Source: Aegilops tauschii subsp. strangulata
Lineage: Eukaryota > Streptophyta > Magnoliopsida > Poales > Poaceae
Reading direction: 5' to 3'
Length of the DNA stretch: 64,000 bases
Assembly: GCF_002575655.3 (NCBI RefSeq)
Contig: NC_053035.3
Coordinates: forward strand, 93,707,322 to 93,771,321
Position numbers and translations under genes: made by a program
Notes under the pieces: generated by a model
Seen by the model: the letters and a program-made list of their open reading frames with translations, nothing else
The model's database searches: none
What the model was told of the DNA's origin: nothing
Shown: positions 12,538 to 24,014 of the stretch, piece by piece
Layout: the number at the start of each line of letters is the position of its first letter
Position numbering within the stretch: position 1 is the stretch's first letter

Positions 12538-13000
12538 CGCAGCTAGGAAGCTTAAAGGGGTTAAAGGGACAAGGGACACGAGGATTATACTGGTTCGGCC
12601 CCTTACGGTGAAGGTAAAAGACTACGTCCAGTTGAGATGGTATTACTTAGGGTTTCGATGACCAGGGAGCTTAATCGCTATGCCTGGCTATCGATCTGTT
12701 GTTTCTTGCCCTGAACCGCCGCCAGGTCGTCCCTTTATATAGAGAGGTTGACGCCCCACGGCTCTCAGAGTCCCAGCCGGCTTATAACAGTGTCCGGCTC
12801 GGACTCTTAACTATTCTTGCCTTACACTACAAGTTTCACCATAACGGCGGTTTATCACTACGGGCCTTAAGCCATCTCCGGGTCTTAAGCCCATTACTGA
12901 CTTGTCGTCCTCAAGCTTGGTGCTGGGCTTCACGTGATGATCATTATGACTTAACCCGGCCCCTCCTGGGCGGGTGACTCTAATGGCTATATCCTCAACA
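12482..13000 (-). repeat. 5' LTR of element A (519 bp)
   Basis: On the plus strand it runs TGTCGTGG ... ATCCTCAACA, the reverse of the LTRs of element C, with the same length class (519 against 516 bp). A minus-strand TATA box (TATATAAA) lies at 12741-12734. The in-frame ATG for gag is at 12537-12535. The flanking 5 bp at 13001-13005 are GTAAG. Confidence 0.92.
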
Positions 13001-14580
13001 GTAAGTATTTACAAAGATTCAGTAAAGTTCATAGGAATATTCCAAATATCCATCCGGCAGCCGTTATAGCAGCCTTCCAGTCCAATGTGCACAACCATCG
13101 CATTCCTTCCAAGATGAATGTGCGATTGCCCAAGACTGTGAAGGAGCTATACACACTGTTGGATAAGTGTGCTCGGATGGAGGAAGGAAGGAAATTGCTC
13201 GGAGAGGAGGATTGCATCAATGTTGATTCAGAGGATGAAGATGAGTCAACCAGATAGAGAAAGGGCAACAAGCACAGTAAGAAGCTAAGAGATAAGGCAG
13301 TAATGACTGTAGAAGGTTCGGGCACACCTAGTACCGGCAAGAAGGCCAAGGCTGAGGCCCCTGGCAAGGAAGTTGCCGCTTGCACGGCCTGCCGGGAAGC
13401 CACTGCCGCCAAGAAAGCTGGGAAAGGCAATTGCCCATACTGCAAGATCCACCGGACCAAGGGCCATGACCTTCAAGAATGTTACCAGGTTGAGCAGCTT
13501 GTCAAGAAACAGAGGGCGGAATATGATAAGCGTGACAAGGAAAAAGGTTAGAATGCCGCTGGCGGAAAGGGCCGAGGCGGTGAAGCAAATCGCCCCGGCA
13601 AATCCTTTCGGAACCAAGGAAAACCCGCCAGGGGTCAAGAGAAGGAAGTCTGTGATGATGTGAGTGGTGAAGGGAATGAAGAGGAAACCAGTGAGTAGGA
13701 AATTCAGAAGGCCACTGACGCCCTATGCATTGATGGGGCTGCATCTTCGCACGCCTCCCACCGCTAGCTCAAGCGATGGGCACGAGAGATCAATGTTGTG
13801 GAGCCAGCGCCAGAGGCCTGGAAACTGCTCAAATGGTCCCGCACGCCAATCATCTTTGATGAGGAGGATCATCCTGGCTGCGCCATCGCGGTAGGATGTT
13901 TGCCATTGTTGGTATCCCCGACAATTCGCAACCTCAAAGTCACAAAGATGTTAGTGGATGGCGGGGCCGGGTTGAATCTGATTTCCCCAGCAGTTATCAG
14001 TAAGCTTTAGATAGGAGAAGAAGAGCTAGAGGTTACCGGCATGTTTCAAGGAGTTAACGCCGGTAGGAGCCATCCTAAAGGGAAGATTATGTTGCCGGTA
14101 ACGTTTGGGGGAGAACTGAACTGCCGAACAGAGAAGATTGTGTTTGATGTGGTTGATCTCCCCCTGCCGTACAATGGGATTCTTGGAAGCCCGGCCCTGG
14201 CCAAGTTCATGGCGGCATCCCACTATGCTTATAACACTTTGAAGATGCATGGGCCACTGGGAGTCATCACTATCCCATCAGATGAGAAGGATGCAATTAT
14301 CTGCGTGGACAAGATGTACCGGGATGCAATCACAGTAGAGGCTGCGGCAGCAACAGCTCCCGCCAAGCAAAGCAAAGGAAAGAAGAGGGATTGTAGGACC
14401 TCCGGCAAGGAGTCCGGGAAGCGTGCCCCCTCCGAGTACACGGCACCCGTTGACGACATGCCGGAGTGTTCCCACAGCAAGAGATCCAAGGTTGCTACAC
14501 CCCAAGTGAAGAAGGTCCCGGCAGGGCTGGCTGGCGTTGACGGTACTTTCACCATCAGCGCCACCCTTGATGACAAATAG
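13001..14580 (+). pseudogene. Element B gag C-terminal part and protease (broken)
   Basis: The 5' end is cut by element A. Visible in order: a capsid end (PKTVKELYTLLDKCARMEE), a Lys-rich linker, a Cys/His knuckle (CPYCKIHRTKGHDLQEC), a Gly/Arg-rich tail and the aspartic protease (KMLVDGGAGLNLISP). The protease frame then runs to the terminal stretch TFTISATLDDK, followed by TAG at 14578-14580. Internal stops fall near 13255, 13549, 13697, 13765 and 14008. Several are consistent with C-to-T changes. Confidence 0.85.
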
Positions 14581-17500
14581 GAAAGCGCGCTCATTGCCTT
14601 CCTGCGGGTGAATATCGATGTGTTTGCCTGGCAACCATCTGATATCCCCGGTGTTCCCAGGGAGGTAATCGAGCACCACCTTGTTGTCTGCCCACATGCC
14701 CAACTTGTCAAGCAGAAAGTTCGGAAGCAAGCCTTGGAAAGGCAGCAGTTCATTGCCGAGGAAATCAAGAAACTGGAGGCAGCTGGTTTAGTTAGAGGAG
14801 TACTGCATCCTACATGGTTAGCAAATCCAGTGGTAGTCTTGAAGGCAAATGGGAAATGGAGGCTTTGCATTGATTTCACAGATCTCAACAAGGCTTGCCC
14901 GAAGGACCCATTTCCTTTGCCGCGTATCGACCAGATTGTGGATTCCACTTCAAGGTGTGATTTGCTCTCCTTTTTGGACGCATATTCCGGATATCACCAG
15001 ATCTTTATGTCCAAGGAAGATGAAGAGAATACATAGTTCATCACTCCATGTGGTATGTACTGCTTTGTCCGCATACCATTCGGACTAAAGAGTGTCGGGT
15101 CCACTTTTGCAAGGGCAGTTCAGATTGGTTTTGAGCCACAGTTACACAGAAACATAGAAGCATATCTGGATGACATCATGGTCAAAACCACGGATAAGAC
15201 CACTCTTATCCAGGATTTGGAGGAGACATTTGCCAATCTGCGCAAGATCAACTTGAAGCTTAATCCGGAGAAGTGTGTGTTTGGTGTCCCCTCCAGCAAG
15301 CTGCTTGGTTTCTTCATGTCCCATCGGGGGATCGAAGCTAACCCCGACAAGATCAAAGCCATTGAGCAGATCCAAGCACCAAGGACAGTTAAGGATGTGA
15401 GGCGCTTGACGAGATGTGTTGCCGCACTAAGTAGATTCATTTCCAAGTCTATCAAGCGTGCCCTGCCATTCTTTAAAATTTTGAATAAGGCAGGGCCTAC
15501 AAAATGGACCCCGGAAGCAGATGCAGCTCTAAAGGAATTGAAGGCCTACCTATCATCTGTACCTACCTTGGTTGCACCCAAACCCCAAGAGCCATTGTTG
15601 CTATACTTGGCGGCAACCAACCAAGTGGTCAGTGGGGCCTTGGTAGCATAGCAAGAAGTAGATGAGGCAGAAAGTGGACAGATAACGGCAGAGTCGAAAA
15701 AGGATCAGAGCAGCAATGAGCACGGCGACGAAAGCAACCCCAAGGACGCGGCAAGGAAGAAAGTGGTGCAGCGCCCAGTGTACTTCGTCAGCTCCTTGTT
15801 ACAAGGGGCTAGATCGAGGTATTCTGGCATGCAAAAGTTGATCTTTGGTCTCATTATGGCCTCAACGAAACTGCACCACTACTTCCAAGCCCATGAGGTC
15901 ACGGTTGTCACTCGTTTTCCATTGCAAAGGATACTCCGAAACCCTAAGGCTACTGGCAGAATAGTGGAGTGGGCTTTGGAGCTATCCAGCTTTGGTTTGA
16001 AGTTTGAGAGCACATCAACTATTCAGAGCAGGACGATGGCAGAGTTTATTGCAGAATGGACGCCAACCCCTGATGAGGAAATAACAGAGACAACCATCCT
16101 CGACAAGGAATCACCCCCAAGAATGGATTATGTATTTTGATGGTGCTTTTTCCCCACAAGGTGCGGAGGCTGGCGTGCTTCTTGTTGCCCCCTTCGGGGA
16201 GCACTTGAAGTACGTCGTCCAAATGCACTTTGCCCGGGAAGAAGCTACCAACAATACAGCTGAGTATGAAGGGCTCCTTGCCGGGCTCAAAATTGCAGCA
16301 GAATTGGGAATCAAGAAGTTGATCATACGAGGAGATTCACAACTTGTGGTGAGACAAGTCAACAAGGATTATCAAAGCCCATTGATGGAAGCATACGTCG
16401 AGGAAGTGAGGAGATTGGAGGAGCACTTTGACGGGTTGCAAACAGAGCACGTACCCCATGCGAAAAACAACATAGCTGATCACCTGTCAAAGTGTGCTGC
16501 GCAGAAGCTTCCTGTGGAACCAGGAACTTTTGTTCTCCATCTCTCTCAACCCTCCATATCACCAGCCACAATGGACCGGAAGAGGAGAAAGTTGGACTAC
16601 GGTAAGCCTCTCCCGGTCGAGTCGTCCGCTCCCGGCAGAGACCCTGCCGGAAATAACTCCTCACAGCCTACCGGACCACCCCCTCCAGCCGGGCCCATGG
16701 ACCCCGCGAACGAGGCTGGTGCTCCCGCAGCAGAGGAGGTGCCGCTAGTCCTCGTTGCCGAGCCCCAGGCTCCAACTTGGTCAAGGCACATCGTCCGCTT
16801 CCTCCAAACCGGATAACTGCCCAGCGACCAAGATGAAGCTGAGAAAGTAGCCCGGAGGGCTAGTATGTATCAGTTTGTTGATGACACTCTGGATAGAAGG
16901 AGGCCCAACGGTGTGAAATGTAAGTGTGTTTGCCGGGAAGATGGAAAGGAACTGCTGGCTGAGATTCACACAGGAATATGTGGCTCACACATTGGATCAA
17001 GGGCATTAGTTGGGAAAGCATTCCGACAAGGATTCTATTGGCCCACAGCCCTCGAAGATGCGGTCGAGCTCGTCACGACATGGGAAGCCTGCCAGTTCCA
17101 TTCCAACAGAACACACCTGCCTGCCCAAGCCCTTCAGACAATCCCTTTATCATGGCCATTTTCGGTCTGGGGGCTCGATATCCTCGGCCCCTTCCCCTGA
17201 GCAATCGGGGGCTTTGAATTCTTGTTCGTCGCTATCGACAAGTTTACAAAGTGGCCGGAAGTGACTGCCATGAGAAAGGTGACTGCTCAGTCAACTATCA
17301 AGTTCTTGAAAGAGTTGGTGTGTCATTTTGAAGTTCCGGCAAGGATCATCACCGACAACGGCACCCAATTCACGAGTCACGCCTTCATGCAATATGTTCG
17401 TACACTCGGATGCAAGATCTCATTCGCCTCTGTGGCACACCCCCGGAGCAATGGACAAGCTGAGAGGGCGAACGCTGAAGTGCTATGTGGACTCAAGAGA

Positions 17501-18013
17501 AGAACTTTCAGTATGCTGCAGAAGCACGATAGGCGGTGGATCGAGGAGCTGCCGGTAGTTCTCTGGTTCCTCAGAGCGACACCTGACCGAGCTACCGGGC
17601 AGACTCCCTTCTCCCTGGTCTACGGGGCAGAAGCAGTTATCCCCATGGAACTCATTTACGGGTCCCCTCGAGTGCTTGCCTACGATGAAGTAGTGCAAGA
17701 TCAGCACCGGTGTGACGACGCTATGCTACCCGAGGAGTACCGTCTCCGGGCTGCTATGCGTGCTGCATGCTACCAACAAGCCCTGCGTCGCTATCATAGC
17801 CGCAGGGTTCATGCCCGGTGTTTTGAGGAAGGTGACCTTGTCCTTAGGCGCGTTCAGTCCGCCAAGGGTACAAACAAGCTGTCACCAAAGTGGGAAGGCC
17901 CTTACCGGGTGGTACGAGTCACCAGACCCGGCATAGTCCGTTTGGAGACTGGAGATGGCACTCAGTTGCAAAACTCATGGAATATTGAGCATCTCCGCAA
18001 GTACTACCCGTAA
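14581..18013 (+). pseudogene. Element B pol: RT, RNase H, archaeal-type RNase H, integrase (broken)
   Basis: After the UAG the frame continues with ESALIAFLRV, then RT motifs FLDAYSGYHQI and YLDD. The connection part starts near RPVYFVSSLLQG, preceded by a charged insert (15655-15765) not present in A or C. The archaeal-type RNase H has YFDGAFSPQGAEAG, NNTAEYEGLLAGL and RGDSQLV. A Pro/Ala-rich linker of about 70 codons (16570-16790) leads to integrase (GICGSHIG, WGLDILGPF, DNGTQF, QAERANAE) and the C-terminal GDLVLRRVQ/WEGPYRVV part. Breaks: a stop near 15034 and one at 15649, a shift near 16130, and stops at 16814 and near 17198. The last part (17222-18013) is open. Confidence 0.9.
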
Positions 18014-20095
18014 GGCGCGAGGCTGTCGGGCACTGCCCGGCAGCCACCCCTTTGTACAGGCCTTGCCTCAGCTGCATGTAACCCCTTTTACAAAGTCGGG
18101 GCGATGACCCCGTGCAAGAGAAAATAAAGAAGCGTTGTAGGGGGGGCCAACTAAGATTGCATGCATGCATGAGCACACCTAGATCACTGCATAAGCATTT
18201 CATGAGCATTTGCATATGCATATAGATAGAATTGCATCCTGCATTTATTCTCATCTACATGGAGTTGCAGGTTCCTACCGTGAACTTGGCTGCGACAAGG
18301 GACAAGAAAATTGCATGGCACAGCGATCCCCGGCAAGCCAAACAGATAAGTATACCTCTTGTCCATTAGTGTTCTGTAAAGCTATAACTTTGCATGAGAA
18401 AACCTCGCCTCTCTTTTGAAACTTAGGTGCTCCCATCCATGACTCGAACGTTGCTTCAGTCAGGATGGTCGCAGTAGCCTTTGGTAAAAAGGAGCTGGCG
18501 GGGGGCTGGCCCCTCTATCTATTCCCCGACAGATGTAGTTCTCCGGCAGACAAAGAGGGTGCCGGCAGGATATCCTGCCAGGGAAAACTCGTTTATTTTC
18601 ATTAAAGAGGCACTCCACCTCTGCATGGACATACACATGCACGGGTTCCCGGCAAGGTTCATCTTTTTCATTCATATACTAATACAAGTACAAGCATTAC
18701 AGAACACAAAGATGGACTCGAGAGATTACATTATTTGAATTAAAATTTGGCGATTGCCTACAGATTTAAGATTGAAAAAAGATAAGTGCCCCGTGATCCC
18801 CTCTTTTCGTTTTCCCTCCTTCAGGCACTACGGCGGAAGGAGGAAAAGACGAGAAAAGGAGCACCCAAGGAGGAGCCCACCCCGGTCCCGTCAGGGCCCG
18901 TCAGGCACAGCCTGACAAGACCGGGAGTGGCGAGGCTGCGAAGGAGGAGTGCGGGGGACGAGGCGTTGCCTTCTGGTCGCCACCTCCAGAGCCAGCAAGA
19001 AGCCCTGGCTTGAGCGCTGGTGGATTCATCCACCAAAGCTCAGCCAGAAGACTGCTGGAGGCGAGGAGAAGGCACCAAGAGAACATCCCTCCCCGGCTAT
19101 CACCCGAAGAGGCTGGTGACGATGGTGCCGGGGAGGGAGGGGAAGAGCGGAAAGACGAGGCGACAGGTCGACGGTCGGAGGCGAAGGCATCCACGCCATC
19201 GTACTCCGACCTGACCCCCTGCCACCCGCCTTCTCCGTCTTCCCTCGCTTTCTCCTCACCACCGCTGCTCCCGGAAAGCGCCAAGACCCCGGTCCAACGC
19301 CTCCAGCGGAGAAACAGCAAGTAGCCGGAACGGCCGGGGACTTGAGGCGCGCCGATCCCCTCCTTGGTGGGCACGAAGGTCCACCTCTCGTCGACAATAG
19401 CCCCAAGACCTCAGGAAGGGGAAATGCTGAGATTACCAACGATCTCCAACCCTGCCTCCCGACCGAGCCTCGAAGAGACCAAGAGATTTGCCACGCCAAG
19501 GACCAGGCTCACTCCTCGAATGTCAGCACCAGCATGGGATAACAATAATCCCAAGCAGGAGCCCGAGGGCTAGCCCCAGGCTCTTCTCTTCGGCATCACC
19601 GACGGAAGCAGAGAACAAGAGAAGAAGAGGAGGAATGCAAAGATGGATGACTCCGCCCTCCTCTGCCCCTCCCTTTTATAGGCCGGACGAGGAAGGGCGG
19701 CCGCTCCATCAACGGATGACCACCGCCCTCCTCCGCCAATTCGAGGCGAGCGGACCCTCTCTGAAATGCTCTCCCGCACCACGCGCCTCCGTTACCTACC
19801 CCGCGCGATGTATGCATCATACGTGGGCAAGGATAAGGGTGCGCTGTGGGAAGAGTAAATTGGCAGTTTCCACCCCGTGCGTTAAAGTCATTCACGGTCC
19901 ATCACTAGAGCGGCCCCACCACTATTGGCTTTACACCACGCGCGGGGGAAACCGAAAATTGGCCCGAAATCAAGGCTAATGAAGCAGCATTGAAAACCTC
20001 TAGGGGCCAACCCCTTCAGCAACCCTACCTGTGCACTTATTAGGCCCTACCCCGACGACGCTCAGCAGCGCGTTCAGGGCAGGCCCGGGGGCTTC
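18014..20095. other. Noncoding 3' region of element B
   Basis: About 2.1 kb lies between the pol stop and the 3' LTR. 18014-18780 has no coding character. 18785-19640 is GC-rich with several overlapping frames on both strands but no recognisable protein. A minus-strand TATA-like sequence lies at 19680-19674. I looked for a homologue of the antisense gene of element C and did not find one. The bases before the LTR (GGCCCGGGGGCTTC) may be the polypurine-type plus-strand primer. Confidence 0.55.
19674..19680 (-). promoter_or_regulatory. Possible antisense TATA box in element B
   Basis: The minus strand reads CCTATAAAAGGG at this place, a good TATA context. It lies in element B where element C has its antisense-gene promoter (shortly before the 3' LTR, minus strand). 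No coding gene follows it that I can recognise, so the assignment is weak. Confidence 0.3.
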
Positions 20096-20587
20096 TGTCA
20101 GTGCAACAAACCCTGCGTCTGTTGCCCAGACTGTGCACAGGCACGGGAACAAGATTGAGGCACCAACCCAAGTCAAAGATTGAAGGACCAAGAGATTTGG
20201 AGAACCAACATGCAGTTCAGAGAGACCAAGATCAAGCCAGAAGTGCAAGATATCGGCAAGAGAAGAGCCTCCCTTGCCGGGCAGGCGAGCCCGACAAGGG
20301 GTGAGGCCACCGCCAGAAGCTGGCAACCAAGGCACCCCGACAAGGTCTGCCGGGGCTCGCGGGGGCAGAACCACCCCACCAACCACTCAAGCACGACCCA
20401 CGTTGTCAATCAGTGTGGTGTCAAGCTGCAAGATGATTAAGTGGAAGCCATTCACCACATGGTAGGCATTTCCTACAGAAGAAACCCACAGATGACACCC
20501 GTCCTGCGATGTGTCAAGAGAACAGGCGCGGAGCTGGCAAGATAGCCCGGCAAGCCTTGCCGGGCGACCAGTGATGTGACACTAAGC

Positions 20588-20650
20588 GGTGCATTTAATG
20601 CACCCTGTCAGCCCGCAGAGTTAGGTATGATAGCACTTTTTGCTATCATA
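20588..20650 (+). promoter_or_regulatory. Two inverted repeats just upstream of the LTR TATA box (element B)
   Basis: The first is GGTGCATT-T-AATGCACC (20588-20604). The second has 10-bp arms TATGATAGCA (20626-20635) and TGCTATCATA (20641-20650) with a 5-base loop. Both are perfect and sit 45-107 bp upstream of the TATA box at 20695. Such sites could bind dimeric regulators, or be chance structure. Confidence 0.6.
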
Positions 20651-20694
20651 TCAGTGGATAATGACTATTTTGCCATGGTGGTGACCCCTTAATC

Positions 20695-20701
20695 TATAAA
20701 A
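20695..20701 (+). promoter_or_regulatory. TATA box of element B LTR
   Basis: TATAAAAGG in the U3 part of the LTR, followed by GC-richer sequence. This is the only good plus-strand TATA in the LTR, so transcription would be expected to start about 30 bases downstream, near 20730. Confidence 0.65.
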
Positions 20702-21015
20702 GGAGGCCCATGGCACCCGTAGGAAGTGTTGGAAAGTTGATGAACCCACACCACCATACGCGCGTAGTCACTACGGCCCTACGGCAACCCTTGTCGGGCA
20801 AGTGTACTGCGTAGCACCATCCCCATTCCATCATCAATCCACTAAAGCAGGAGTAGGGTCTTACGCCTCGCGGCGGCCCGAACCTGGGTAAATTGCTTGT
20901 GTGATCTCTGTCGTGCTGCAGTGCGCTGGTCTGCTCTTTGTGCAACGGGATGTCCCCCTGCCGAACCAGCAAGGGGCCTCCTGGTCCCATAGGTAGCCAT
21001 GGATATCCCACGACA

Positions 21016-22035
21016 CCTGCGCTTGGATAAGGAGGTGGGTCTGGTCCCCGGCCAATCGCTCAACGCTCAGGAGTACTTAGGACGATTGGCCCATGACCCC
21101 TTCGCACTTAGGATTTAGACCGGTGTGCTGACTTCTCTGTTGAGCCTAGGTAGGACTACGGCATGTCGATTAGCCGAGGATGGGCATGTCCCGTTAAAGT
21201 GTGTTCGGCCAGAGTTAATCGAGCGTGTTTGGTAAGTTGGTTCACCCATGCAGGGAAGTAATCTATTCGAATAGCTATGTCCACGGTAACGGACGCTCAG
21301 AGTTGTATCCGATCTACTACAACTAGAACTGGATACTTGTGATACTGTAGCTCTGGGATCGTTTTCTCGCAGAGAGTCGAGGAAGGATCTTTGGGCATTG
21401 CTAATATATACTTGTTACTATATGTTAACTTACTCTACTCTCTTTTGTTGCTGCAAGATGCTACAAGATACTAGTCTTCGATAGGCTAGGCCTTACCCCT
21501 CTACTCTGGCATTCTGCAATATAGTCCACAGATACAACCCCTTCCCATTGATACTGATGCATACTTAGCATAGATCTGATGTAAGTCTTGCGAGTACTTT
21601 GGATGAGTACTCACGGTTGCTTTACTACTTTTTTCCCTATTCCCGATTGCTGCAATAAGATGACGGAGCCCAGGAGCCAGCTGATCCCGCAGATGAGTAC
21701 TACTACACTGACGGAGCCTACTACTACGTGGAGACCACCGACGACCAAGAGTAGTTAGGAGGCCCCTGGTAGGAGGCCTGCGCCTTTTCGATCTAGTTGT
21801 CGTTGTTTTGCTAACCTTCTTAAGGCAAACTTGTTTAATTATGTTTGTACTCAGATATTGTTGCTTTCGCTGACTTATGTATTCGAGCCTTCGTGGCCCT
21901 GGCTTGTAATATAAAGCTTTGTGTTTGAATTTTTGTCTTAGAGTTGTGTTGTGATGTCTTCCCGTGGGTCTCTGATCTTGATCGTGCGCATTTGCGTGTA
22001 TGATTAGTGCACGATTAAGTCAGGGGCGTCACATC
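21016..22035 (-). repeat. Long LTR (TGTGACGCCCC type), truncated by element B
   Basis: Read on the minus strand from 22035 it starts TGTGACGCCCCTGACTTAAT, then GTGAGTACTCATCCAAAGTA near 21613 and a CTATTCGAATAG block near 21270. The long LTR starting at 46653 on the plus strand shows the same landmarks in the same order (GTGAGTACTC near 47109, TATTCGAATAGAT near 47469). It is cut at 21016 by insertion of element B; the rest lies off-window to the left of B. No coding frame is present. Probably a Sabrina/Sukkula-like long-LTR group; family name not certain. Confidence 0.75.
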
Positions 22036-22821
22036 ACCTTAACCCCCCTTAACAGTACGGTGTTTCCTATGACTCAAGTATGAAGAAAATAAACTACCAA
22101 AAGACTAAGTCTTCGTGTTTTAAGTCTTGAAGCTAAGTCTTTAAGGAGAGACCAAAGTCTTTAATGTTTTCCAACATTTTTAGGGTTCATCTTATATGGT
22201 TAAACTAAATCTGCAGGGACTTTCTACTGTGTATATTTACGAACACATTAGCCCCTTAACAAAGTTTGTTGTCAATACTCCAAAACCACAAAGCGGGCAC
22301 TAGATGCACTTATAGTTCCAATTCTACTGTTTGATATAATGTAGTTTAATGGAGAACGATTAAGGTTGAGCTTCACCTAAACAAGCAACTACACTTATCC
22401 ACAAATTGAGTATGCCTTGAATTGTCAGTTCTGCGCAAACAAATTTCATTAAATGTCGCTACCGATACATGGCTGCCAAGGCTACCCTGTGGGGAGGAGC
22501 ATATAAGTCGCACCCCTGGCCATTCGTGAGCTTATTAGAGAATACCTGATCTCACAGACTATAACCAGTAGTCTAGCCCATGTAGATGTGTTCTTTAAAG
22601 ACAACCATGTAGGATGGCGTCTTTACTTTCATAAGCAAACAAAACATGTTAAGAATAATCATTCTGCATTAGAGCATCAGCTAGAGAACTGCAACATCAA
22701 GAGTGTGAGTTTATTAAATGTTTTGTCCAACTGCAAAGGTTTTTTTTCGAGATCGTACGTCATGGAATCACTAATCATACAAGTTTGTTTTCCCCTACGA
22801 GAACTGAAGTGGGTCTCAAAC
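22036..22821. other. Unassigned intergenic sequence
   Basis: AT-rich sequence without a convincing frame or repeat that I can name. A locally repetitive block (AAGACTAAGTCTT ... AAGTCTTGAAGCTAAGTCTT ... CAAAGTCTT, 22100-22160) is visible, but nothing functional is supported. Confidence 0.4.
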
Positions 22822-23471
22822 CACTAGTGCAGAAAAGCCTAGCTATGGCGTGGAAAAAAGTGCCTTGCTGGCGTGGGAGACCGACTCCACCCATATGGTG
22901 CCATTGTTAAAAAATAGTGGTGGCGTTGGAGCCCACGTCAGCGGTATTTTAGATACCAATGGTGTTCCAAGTGGCCAATGCCACCACTAATATTCATCAG
23001 TAGTGGAATGCCATTTTGGCACCACGCCAGCAATTTGATTTTTCAGATTTGAAATAGAAGTTGTACAGCAGTGCTATCCCAACCAAAATAACATCATAAT
23101 CCAGTTTACCAACAGTAATTAAATCAAGTTTGACAATACTAAGTAGAGGCAAATAACTTCATTTAAGTTCAACAATGTGCTAATTAGCATTTTTTTAAAA
23201 AGGTACTAAAAAGATATTGAGGCCTAATCGTATTTCCAAGATTAGATCCTACATGGCTTCCAACCTCTCTGGGTTTTTCCCAAATTCGATCGTAGATTGA
23301 GGCCTGATCATCTATGATAGTAATGTTTTGCATTCGATCTAACATTTTGCTCAACAGTGTGATACTGGCCTTGCCCATCTCTTAACAGTAGGTGGGGCTC
23401 AACTGAAGTTTCCCGGAAGTACCATATAATGCAGCTTCGGGGATATTGCTGGTCGGGTCTGATGCCTGATC

Positions 23472-23804
23472 CTACGAGGAAGTGCTCAGATCCGGGCACA
23501 AGGCTAGATCCGAAACATGGACGGCTACAAGGTCCTGCTCTAAGATTGAATCTGGTGCTGGAAGAGTGGCGTCGAGATCTTCGGACTGGTCTGACAACCA
23601 GCCTGAAAAGGCAAGTTCGCCATGGACATCCATGACGTACTCCAAATTCCCAAACTTGATGGTCTGGCCTAGGGCGAAGTTCTCGACTTGTCCGAGGTGG
23701 CCAGTCAAGTTGGCGTGAAGCACGATGTTGCCGAAGGCAAAAAGCTTTCCAGGGAAGAAAGTCTTCCCATAGCCAATGATGTCGTTGATGCGAAGATGAG
23801 CCAT
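23472..23804 (-). pseudogene. Gag-leader-like ORF of element D
   Basis: This is a 110-codon frame just inside the proposed LTR of D. It has INDIIGYGKTFFPGKLFAFG, VMDVHGELAFSGWL and an acidic tail (SEDLDATLPAPDS). Position and composition resemble the gag leader of element C, but there is no clear alignment. The downstream gag is missing. Assignment is by context. Confidence 0.4.
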
Positions 23805-24014
23805 CGAGCCTTTGTGATCACACAGCGGGACCTGTATGGGCCACCAATGTCGGAGCTAAATCCGGTAGATGTCAAGTAGGGGGTCCCAAGCTGGTGATCT
23901 TAGCTAGATGGTAACAAGAAGTAGAGACAAACGGTGTTTACCCAGGTTCAGGCCCTCTCGAAGAGGTAAAACCCTACATCCTACTTGTATTGTATTGATT
24001 GTGGATGGGGTACA

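Larger units (their letters stand above)
1..13000 (-). mobile_element. Gypsy (Tat-lineage) LTR retrotransposon A, left part outside window
   Basis: Seen: read from the minus strand, an LTR (13000-12482), a primer-binding site, a gag region, a protease ORF, and a pol with reverse transcriptase, two RNase H-type segments and integrase follow in order, ending near 6014. A noncoding stretch comes next, then an exon of an oppositely oriented gene (51-694). Gene order and protein sequence match element C (49086-62088), which is complete, so A's missing part is roughly the other exons and the 3' LTR, beyond the left edge. A is interrupted by a long-LTR insertion at about 1201-5274 and itself interrupts the gag region of element B. 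The 5 bp after its LTR are GTAAG (13001-13005); the matching target duplication would lie off-window. Family knowledge: an archaeal-type RNase H between RT/RH and integrase marks the Tat lineage. Gag and pol carry several stops and frameshifts, so A is a dead copy. Confidence 0.9.
13001..21015 (+). mobile_element. Gypsy (Tat-lineage) LTR retrotransposon B, 5' end displaced off-window
   Basis: This is a plus-strand element with the order gag (partial), protease, UAG, RT, RNase H, archaeal-type RNase H, integrase, a 2-kb noncoding region and a 3' LTR. Its start was carried away by the insertion of element A into gag, so the 5' LTR and leader lie left of the window. It is a different family from A and C: protein motifs are shared but clearly diverged (YLDD instead of YVDD in RT), and the LTR is about 920 bp. 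Many in-frame stops make it a dead copy, older than A. It inserted into the long LTR that continues at 21016. Confidence 0.88.
20096..21015 (+). repeat. 3' LTR of element B (about 920 bp)
   Basis: It runs TGTCAGTGCAAC ... CCCACGACA. The start is placed at the TG after a GC/purine-rich tract and the end at CA, before the sequence changes to the interrupted long LTR. The partner LTR is off-window, so the ends rest on terminal bases and context. A TATA box (TATAAAA) is at 20695-20701. Confidence 0.75.

Noticed and set aside
18785..19979. Antisense gene in element B equivalent to that of C
   Set aside because: Position and a minus-strand TATA are suggestive, but no exon shows similarity to the C gene and no intron set fits.
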